DNA of 18,516 bases from Acidaminococcaceae bacterium (lineage in GTDB: Bacteria > Bacillota > Negativicutes > Acidaminococcales > Acidaminococcaceae). The notes under the pieces are model-generated. The model was not told where the DNA came from and ran no database searches. It saw only the letters and a program-made list of their open reading frames with translations. The stretch is taken from contig JALCSJ010000023.1 in the NCBI GenBank assembly GCA_022653215.1, positions 1-18,516 on the forward strand, in the 5' to 3' direction. Positions 13,357-18,516 of the stretch are shown in pieces. Within the stretch, counting starts at the first letter, position 1. Each line of letters starts with the position of its first letter. The position numbers were made by a program, and so were the translations under genes.

Positions 13357-16035
13357 ATGGCAGATAAATTTTTGCTCATTGATGGCAGCAGTCTTATTCA
13401 TAGGGCGTTTTTTGCGTTGCCGCCTTTGACTACGAAAAAGGGTATTAATACCGGAGCTGTGTATGGTTTCTGTAATATGCTTTTAAAATTATTGACAGAT
13501 ATGCGGCCTCAGTATGTGGCCATTGCTTTCGATAAATCCCGTCAGACTTTTCGCCGGGAAAAGTACAAAGAATATAAAGCCCAGAGAAAACCGACTCCTA
13601 CTGAATTGTCGGAGCAGTTTCCTCTGGCTATTGATTTGTTTGAAAAGATGGGTATTAATACCTTGGAACTGGATGATTATGAGGCTGACGATATTATCGG
13701 CACTCTTTCTGCGGCAGCACCTAAGGATACGGAAGTATATATTGTTACCGGCGATAAGGACGAGTTTCAGCTGATTCAAGATAATGTAAAGGTTCTTTAT
13801 ACCAAGCGTGGTATCAGTGATATTGTTACCTATGACAAAGCCGAGTTTGCCAAGAACTATGAAGGTCTGGCTCCTAAGCAGATAATTGACCTGAAAGGAC
13901 TCATGGGTGATACCAGCGATAATATTCCCGGGGTGCCGGGGGTAGGTCCTAAGACTGCTTTGAAGTTAATTGTGGAATATCAGTCTGTGGAAAAGGTTCT
14001 GGATAATATTGATAAGGTAAAGGGTAAAAGTCTAAAGGAAAAGCTTACTGTTCATAAGGATATGGCTGTTCTATCCAAAGACCTGGCAACGATTTGTCTC
14101 AAGGCGCCGGTAGATACGACTTTTGCCAACTATAAACTAAAAGGCATGAGCGGAGCTGCCAAAACCATGTTCCAGGATTTGCAGTTTAGAAATTTCTGGG
14201 AAAAGTTTGCCCCTGTTTTAGGACTGGATGCGTCGCCAAAAGTGCCTGGCACCAATGGAGACATGTCGCCAAAAGTGCCTGGCACCAATGGGGACGTCGA
14301 TGGGGACAATGTCGGTCAAATGGGGCTGTTCGGCACTGTGGAAGCAGCACCGGGTTATCCCAGAAAAGAAATTACGGACAGTAGTTTATTAACAGCAATT
14401 TTACTGGATATAAAAAACAGTAAAGAAATAATTCCCCTGACCTATGAAACGAAGGGAGAAATTCCTGCTCTGCAATTAGCAGGTATGGAAATCTTATTTA
14501 ATAAAGAAATATTAGTACTGGGAAGCTTTATTGATAATTGGACACCGGTATATAACTGGCTGGCAGATGGGGATGCTCCCAAAGCACTCTGTGACGGGAA
14601 GAATCTCTATAAAATTGTGCTTTGTCAGCAAGAGCAGCTCCGGGGTGTTAAAGAAGATGTGGCTTTGGCCGGCTATCTTTATGAACCGGGGGATACGGCC
14701 TACGACCTGAAAGCCATGGCAGAACGCTATCTGCCGGGAGATCAGGGGGGCACCGTGGAAGACCTGGCCAAGTTGGTTCCCGTTATGACAGAACTTTTAA
14801 AAGAAAGAGAACTAACTAAGCTCTATAAAGAAATTGAAATGCCTCTCACAGAAGTCCTGGCCCAAATGGAATTTACCGGCATCAGAGTAGATGAAAAAAT
14901 GCTGGACAGAGTTACTGTGGAAATGAGCGAAAAGGTCTCTGAACTGGAAAAATTGGCAGAAGAACAAGCCGGGGAAGAATTCAACCTGAAATCTCCCAAA
15001 CAGTTGGGTGTTCTGCTTTTTGAAAAATTAGGCCTGCCTATTATTAAAAAAACCAAAACAGGCTATTCTACCGACGTATCTGTTTTGGAAGAACTGAAGG
15101 GCAAGCATCCCATTATCGAAACGATTTTGGAACACAGAAAATTGTCCAAGCTTTTATCCACATATTTACTGGGATTGAAACCTTTGATTAATAAGCAAAC
15201 AGGACATATTCATACTCATTTTCAGCAAATGGTTACCGTAACAGGCAGACTGTCCAGTACGGAACCTAATCTGCAAAATATTCCCACCAGAACAGAAGTG
15301 GGCAAGAGAATGCGGGAAATGTTTGTGCCCAGTGACGGCTATGATTTACTCCTATCCTGTGATTATTCCCAGGTGGAGCTCAGGGTTATGGCCAGCATAG
15401 CTCAGGACCATTTACTTATTGATTCCTTCAATAAAGGACAGGATGTACATGCCCGTACTGCCTCAGAAGTGTTCGGAGTGCCTTTGGAAGAAGTAACGCC
15501 TCACATGCGAAGCAGAGCAAAAACCGTGAACTTCGGAATCGTTTATGGCATCAGCGACTATGGTCTTGCTCAGCAGCTGGGCGTATCCAGAGCGGAAGCA
15601 GGCAAATATATTGCTGATTATTTCGCCAGGTATACCGGTGTGAAAGAATATATGAATAATGAAATAGCCAAGGCCAAAAAACTGGGCTATGTAGCTACCC
15701 TTTTCGGCAGGAGACGTTATCTGCCGGATATAAATCACAGCAATTATAACTTACGAAGCTTCGCTGAGCGGACAGCAATTAACACGCCTATTCAGGGCAC
15801 AGCAGCGGATATTATTAAAATAGCCATGTTGAAAGTCAACGCAGCTTTGGCTGAAGCACAGGTGAAAAGCCATGTGCTCCTCCAGGTGCATGATGAATTG
15901 GTGCTGGAAGTAACTAACGAAGAAAAAGATAAAGTGGCGGCTCTTGTGAAACAAGCTATGGAAACCGCCGTAGAATTAAAGGTGCCCCTGGTTGCCGAAA
16001 CAGCATTCGGTACTACCTGGGCCCAAGCGAAATAA
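13357..16035 (+). CDS. polA: DNA polymerase I
   Basis: Pol I fills gaps and removes RNA primers in replication and excision repair. The 892-residue protein has an N-terminal 5'-3' nuclease domain (about 1-290) with its acidic sites intact (LIDGSSLIHRAFFA, DDYEADDIIG, GDTSDNIPGVPGVGPKTA). A middle domain has the 3'-5' exonuclease position but no DxE motif, so proofreading is probably lost, as in Bacillus Pol I. The polymerase domain has motif A around Asp669 (CDYSQVELR), motif B with Arg718, Lys722 and Phe726, and motif C His845-Asp846-Glu847. Residues 293-314 are a tandem 11-residue insertion encoded by a DNA repeat. GGGAGG precedes the ATG. mutM follows after nine bases. Confidence 0.97.
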   Translation: MADKFLLIDGSSLIHRAFFALPPLTTKKGINTGAVYGFCNMLLKLLTDMRPQYVAIAFDKSRQTFRREKYKEYKAQRKPTPTELSEQFPLAIDLFEKMGINTLELDDYEADDIIGTLSAAAPKDTEVYIVTGDKDEFQLIQDNVKVLYTKRGISDIVTYDKAEFAKNYEGLAPKQIIDLKGLMGDTSDNIPGVPGVGPKTALKLIVEYQSVEKVLDNIDKVKGKSLKEKLTVHKDMAVLSKDLATICLKAPVDTTFANYKLKGMSGAAKTMFQDLQFRNFWEKFAPVLGLDASPKVPGTNGDMSPKVPGTNGDVDGDNVGQMGLFGTVEAAPGYPRKEITDSSLLTAILLDIKNSKEIIPLTYETKGEIPALQLAGMEILFNKEILVLGSFIDNWTPVYNWLADGDAPKALCDGKNLYKIVLCQQEQLRGVKEDVALAGYLYEPGDTAYDLKAMAERYLPGDQGGTVEDLAKLVPVMTELLKERELTKLYKEIEMPLTEVLAQMEFTGIRVDEKMLDRVTVEMSEKVSELEKLAEEQAGEEFNLKSPKQLGVLLFEKLGLPIIKKTKTGYSTDVSVLEELKGKHPIIETILEHRKLSKLLSTYLLGLKPLINKQTGHIHTHFQQMVTVTGRLSSTEPNLQNIPTRTEVGKRMREMFVPSDGYDLLLSCDYSQVELRVMASIAQDHLLIDSFNKGQDVHARTASEVFGVPLEEVTPHMRSRAKTVNFGIVYGISDYGLAQQLGVSRAEAGKYIADYFARYTGVKEYMNNEIAKAKKLGYVATLFGRRRYLPDINHSNYNLRSFAERTAINTPIQGTAADIIKIAMLKVNAALAEAQVKSHVLLQVHDELVLEVTNEEKDKVAALVKQAMETAVELKVPLVAETAFGTTWAQAK
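14232..14297. repeat. Two tandem 33-bp palindromic repeat units inside polA
   Basis: Each unit reads GTCGCCAAAAGTGCCTGGCA followed by CCAATGGRGACRT, and the two differ at only two positions. The core GTGCCTGGCAC is palindromic. Being 33 bases long, each copy adds exactly 11 residues (SPKVPGTNGDM, SPKVPGTNGDV), keeping the frame. A decayed continuation (GTCGATGGGGACAATGTCGG) follows. The motif resembles the GGTGCCAGGCAC repeats scattered in many bacterial genomes, sometimes tied to REP-type Y1 transposases. That link is from memory. Confidence 0.85.
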
Positions 16036-16044
16036 GGTGAAAAA

Positions 16045-16866
16045 ATGCCGGAATTACCGGAAGTAGAGCAGGTAAGAAAAACCCTTTCCCCCCATGTGGT
16101 GGGGCAGACAATTAAAGAAGTAGAAATCAGACTGCCCAGGCTGATCCAATATCCTACAGCAGAAGAATTTGCCGGGAAACTCAAAGGGAAAACTATTGAA
16201 AGTATTGAGCGCAGGGGAAAATATCTCCGTCTGAATGTAGGAAAAGACACATATATATTAGTGCATTTACGTATGACAGGAGCTCTTCTGGCCGTGGCTA
16301 AAACCGCTCCTGAGCCGGACTATGCCAAAATCAGATTCGTACTGACCGGGCCTGAAGACCTATGGTTTACGGATATTAGGACTTTTGGTACATTGTATCT
16401 TATTGACCATGATGATAAAATAATAGAAGGATATGCTACTTTGGGACCTGAACCGGTGGGTAAGGGTCTGACGGCAGACTATCTGGAGAAAGCCTGCCTG
16501 AAGAAGACAGGAGCAATTAAGGCCGTTATTTTAGACCAAAAAATAGTAGCAGGTCTGGGCAATATTTATGCGGACGAGGCTTTGTTCGCAGCAGGCATTC
16601 TGCCTACCAGACAGGCTAACAAGCTAACTAAAGAAGAATACGAAAAATTGGTGCAGGCTATGAAAAAAGTCATAGCTCAGGGTATTAAAAACCATGGCAC
16701 AACATTTAGAAATTATCAGGATGCAGATGGACACAAAGGCGATAATGTGCGTCATCTGATGGTTTACGGCCGCAAGGCAGAACCATGCAAAGTATGTGGA
16801 ACTGCTTTGGAACAAATCAAAGTGGCAGGACGGGGCAGTGTTTATTGTCCCCATTGTCAAAAATAG
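16045..16866 (+). CDS. mutM: Formamidopyrimidine-DNA glycosylase (Fpg/MutM)
   Basis: Fpg removes 8-oxoguanine and formamidopyrimidines from DNA and nicks the site. The 273-residue product begins MPELPEVE, giving the catalytic Pro2 and Glu3 after Met removal. The conserved basic ERRGKYL segment near residue 55 and the NIYADEALF helix-two-turn-helix segment are present. The C-terminal zinc finger uses Cys248, Cys251, Cys268 and Cys271, with Arg263 in the AGRGS hairpin. It begins nine bases after polA, so lesion removal and gap filling share an operon. Confidence 0.97.
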   Translation: MPELPEVEQVRKTLSPHVVGQTIKEVEIRLPRLIQYPTAEEFAGKLKGKTIESIERRGKYLRLNVGKDTYILVHLRMTGALLAVAKTAPEPDYAKIRFVLTGPEDLWFTDIRTFGTLYLIDHDDKIIEGYATLGPEPVGKGLTADYLEKACLKKTGAIKAVILDQKIVAGLGNIYADEALFAAGILPTRQANKLTKEEYEKLVQAMKKVIAQGIKNHGTTFRNYQDADGHKGDNVRHLMVYGRKAEPCKVCGTALEQIKVAGRGSVYCPHCQK

Positions 16867-16875
16867 GTGACATAA

Positions 16876-17463
16876 ATGATTAGTATAGGACTGACAGGAG
16901 GCATAGCCTCGGGGAAAAGCACAGTTAGCAGGTACCTGCAGGAAAAGGGTATAGCTGTATTTGATTGTGACGAATCTGCCAAAAAAGCTGTGGCTAAGGG
17001 CTCAGTCTGCCTAGCTAAAATTGTCAAGGCTTTTGGGGACGAAATCCTTAATCCTGATGGCAATATGAACCGCAAAGCTGTCTCTGAACTGGTCTTTGGT
17101 CATCCAGAGAAGCTGGGTCAGCTTAACTCTATAGTGCATAACTGGGTGTCCCAAAAGTGCCGGGAATTTTTGTCACAAAAAAGTTCCGAAAAAATAGTTG
17201 TATTAGATATGCCTCTTTTGATAGAATGTGAGTGGTACAAAAATGTGGATAAAGTCTGGCTGGTGAAAATTTCGCCGGAGGAACAGATTAAAAGAGCCAT
17301 GTTAAGGTCCCAAATGACCTCTGAAGAGGTTAAAAGACGTATTGCTTCCCAGATGTCACTGAAGGACAAAGAAGCCTACGCAGACGTGATTTTAGACAAC
17401 AGCGGCAGTGTGGAAAATCTGAAAAAACAGGTGGATGCTGCCTTACTTGATATATATAGATAG
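16876..17463 (+). CDS. coaE: Dephospho-CoA kinase
   Basis: CoaE phosphorylates dephospho-CoA in the last step of coenzyme A synthesis. The 195-residue protein has the P-loop GGIASGKST (8-16), the substrate-binding FDCDESAKK segment (Asp30, Asp32) and the lid and base-binding region RAMLRSQMTSEEVKRRIASQ. It lies nine bases downstream of mutM. The polA-mutM-coaE order is a conserved cluster in Bacillota. The CoA-type Nudix hydrolase upstream works on the same cofactor in the opposite direction, though it is in a separate transcription group. Confidence 0.96.
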   Translation: MISIGLTGGIASGKSTVSRYLQEKGIAVFDCDESAKKAVAKGSVCLAKIVKAFGDEILNPDGNMNRKAVSELVFGHPEKLGQLNSIVHNWVSQKCREFLSQKSSEKIVVLDMPLLIECEWYKNVDKVWLVKISPEEQIKRAMLRSQMTSEEVKRRIASQMSLKDKEAYADVILDNSGSVENLKKQVDAALLDIYR

Positions 17464-17473
17464 GGGAATTGTT

Positions 17474-18058
17474 TTGAAAAAAAGACGCAAAAAGAACAAA
17501 TTCAGCTTTGTTTTTTTCGTTTTATGTATAGTTTTTATTGCTATGACAGGTTATCAAATCTGGTCAACGGATTACATACAACGGAAAAGTGTTTATAAAT
17601 GGCCTTATGCCAAAGATGTGCATACTTTTAGTGCTAAATACAGAGTGGATCCTTATTTAGCCATTGCTGTAATGAAGAACGAAAGCGGTTTTAATCCGGA
17701 AGCTAAATCTAAAACCGGTGCATTAGGATTAATGCAGATAATGCCGGATACAGGAATTTGGATTGCTAAATCCACGGATTTTCCTAATTTTAAGGATAAA
17801 ATGCTTCTTTTGCCTGAATTAAATATTAAGTTTGGCTGCTGGTATCTAGGGGAGCTGGAACATGAGTTCCAGGACAACGAAATCCTCATGCTGGCTGCTT
17901 ATAATGCAGGACGTGGTACTGTAAAGGAGTGGATGGCAGAGAATGAATGGGACTATACATTTAATGATGTGTCCCAGATACCTTTTGCCGACACGAAGAA
18001 ATATGTTGAAATGGTGCGCCGTGACAAAAAGCGTTATCAGCAACTGTATAAAAAATAG
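17474..18058 (+). CDS. Membrane-anchored lytic transglycosylase (Slt family)
   Basis: These enzymes cut the glycan strand of peptidoglycan, making 1,6-anhydro ends. From a TTG start at 17474 the product is 194 residues. A Lys/Arg-rich N-terminus precedes one membrane segment (about 10-29), and the catalytic SLT domain lies outside. Glu70 in KNESGF is the catalytic acid. GALGLMQIMPDTG (82-94) and LAAYNAGRGTVKEW are the signature motifs. I prefer the TTG because AGGGG stands seven bases before it, just after the coaE stop. The upstream in-frame ATG at 17435 lies within coaE and would put a non-typical stretch before the basic cluster. Confidence 0.92.
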   Translation: MKKRRKKNKFSFVFFVLCIVFIAMTGYQIWSTDYIQRKSVYKWPYAKDVHTFSAKYRVDPYLAIAVMKNESGFNPEAKSKTGALGLMQIMPDTGIWIAKSTDFPNFKDKMLLLPELNIKFGCWYLGELEHEFQDNEILMLAAYNAGRGTVKEWMAENEWDYTFNDVSQIPFADTKKYVEMVRRDKKRYQQLYKK

Positions 18059-18064
18059 GGAAAA

Positions 18065-18109
18065 TAACTAGCTCCGGGAAAAAATAGGCTTGACGGAGCT
18101 TTCCAGTTA
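18065..18109 (+). terminator. Hairpin after the lytic transglycosylase gene
   Basis: TAACT plus AGCTCCG (18065-18076) pairs with CGGAGCT (18094-18100) and, after a four-base bulge, AGTTA (18105-18109). Only a broken U-rich stretch follows, so it may end or slow the polA operon transcript, but weakly. Its 3' arm overlaps the -35 region of the tRNA promoter. Confidence 0.35.
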
Positions 18110-18118
18110 TGATATTAT
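18090..18118 (+). promoter_or_regulatory. Promoter of the tRNA-Leu pair
   Basis: TTGACG (18090-18095) and TATTAT (18113-18118) have an exact 17-base spacer and lie 19 bases before the first tRNA base, leaving a short 5' leader for RNase P to remove. Confidence 0.65.
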
Positions 18119-18136
18119 TTTACTGTTATCTTTTGT

Positions 18137-18222
18137 GCGGTCATGGCGGAACGGCAGACGCGCTAGCCTCAGGAGCTAGTGGGGGCAACCCTGTGGAGGT
18201 TCAAATCCTCTTGACCGCACCA
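18137..18222 (+). tRNA. tRNA-Leu, anticodon CAG
   Basis: The acceptor stem GCGGTCA pairs with TGACCGC, and CCA is encoded. The anticodon stem CTAGC/GCTAG holds the loop CTCAGGA, giving anticodon CAG (reads CUG). A long variable arm (TGGGGGCAACCCTGT) and the T-loop GGTTCAAATCC show the class II leucine type. It is 86 bases with CCA. Confidence 0.96.
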
Positions 18223-18246
18223 TTTTTATTTTAAAATTAATTTACT

Positions 18247-18332
18247 GCGGTTGTGGCGGAAAGGCAGACGCGCCAGCTTGAGGGGCTGGTGAGAGCAATC
18301 TCATGCGGGTTCAAGTCCCGCCAACCGCACCA
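18247..18332 (+). tRNA. tRNA-Leu, anticodon GAG
   Basis: The acceptor stem GCGGTTG pairs with CAACCGC, and CCA is encoded. The anticodon stem CCAGC/GCTGG holds the loop TTGAGGG, giving anticodon GAG (reads CUC and CUU). The long variable arm (TGAGAGCAATCTCAT) again marks leucine. It starts 24 A/T-rich bases after the first tRNA and is very similar to it, which suggests an old tandem duplication followed by anticodon change. Confidence 0.96.
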
Positions 18333-18370
18333 TAACTATACAGCTGAATAGATACAATAAAAATAACACT

Positions 18371-18412
18371 CGTCAAGGGCTTCTAGTCTAGCTCTTGGCG
18401 ATTTTGTTTTTT
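18371..18412 (+). terminator. Rho-independent terminator of the tRNA operon
   Basis: CGTCAAGGGCT (18371-18381) pairs with AGCTCTTGGCG (18390-18400), eleven pairs including two G-U, with an eight-base loop. It is followed by ATTTTGTTTTTT, a clear T-tract. Confidence 0.85.
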
Positions 18413-18516
18413 CAGGGAGTGAAGATAAAAGCGGACAAAACGGTCAAAATCCGTAAAAATCACCCAGTGGACACTGTCTGCGTTAAATCACACAGCAAGT
18501 GTAAAGAAAAACGTAA
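18413..18516. other. Tail of the window with no identified feature
   Basis: The last 104 bases show no ORF, tRNA, promoter or repeat that I can support. They may belong to the upstream region of a gene beyond the window edge. Confidence 0.5.

Overview
The window reads as a chromosomal segment of a low-to-medium G+C member of the Bacillota. Supporting signs are strong AGGAGG-type ribosome binding sites, TTGACA/TATAAT promoters, the order tig-clpP-clpX-lon-engB, the order polA-mutM-coaE-lytic transglycosylase, and a lysine exporter split into two genes. I lean towards the Negativicutes (for example an Acidaminococcaceae-like genome), but that is inference from gene style. No phage, plasmid, CRISPR or transposase gene is visible.

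Layout. (1) 1-6424: protein quality control. A promoter at 29-57 drives tig (trigger factor), clpP, clpX, lon and the ribosome-assembly GTPase engB, with a weak hairpin between clpX and lon. (2) 6423-6811: a 389-bp non-coding element bounded by a perfect 29-bp inverted repeat and packed with nested hairpins. It fits exactly between the stop codons of the convergent genes engB and a cation diffusion facilitator. (3) 6814-10309: metal homeostasis. The CDF exporter gene on the minus strand has a long structured leader ending in a terminator-like hairpin. Diverging from it are a P1B-type metal ATPase and a CsoR-family repressor, with two G-tract operators at the ATPase promoter. (4) 10328-13105: a tightly packed run with an unrecognised exported protein, a YbaK-type tRNA deacylase, a CoA-type Nudix hydrolase and the two halves of a LysO-like exporter. 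(5) 13106-13317: two 100-bp copies of a hairpin-forming repeat. (6) 13357-18058: polA, mutM, coaE and a membrane-anchored lytic transglycosylase. PolA carries an in-frame tandem 33-bp insertion. (7) 18090-18412: a promoter, two tRNA-Leu genes (anticodons CAG and GAG) and a good rho-independent terminator.

How it fits together. The left part is a folding and proteolysis operon. The middle is a metal-export locus in which two exporters appear to be controlled by different means: CsoR operators for the ATPase, and possibly an RNA attenuator for the CDF protein. The right part is a DNA repair/CoA/cell-wall operon.

The most unusual material is non-coding: the 389-bp structured inverted-repeat element, the structured CDF leader, the 100-bp tandem repeat, and a palindromic repeat that has become protein-coding inside polA. 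I found no convincing new multi-gene system. The protein-coding genes are mostly well-known families.
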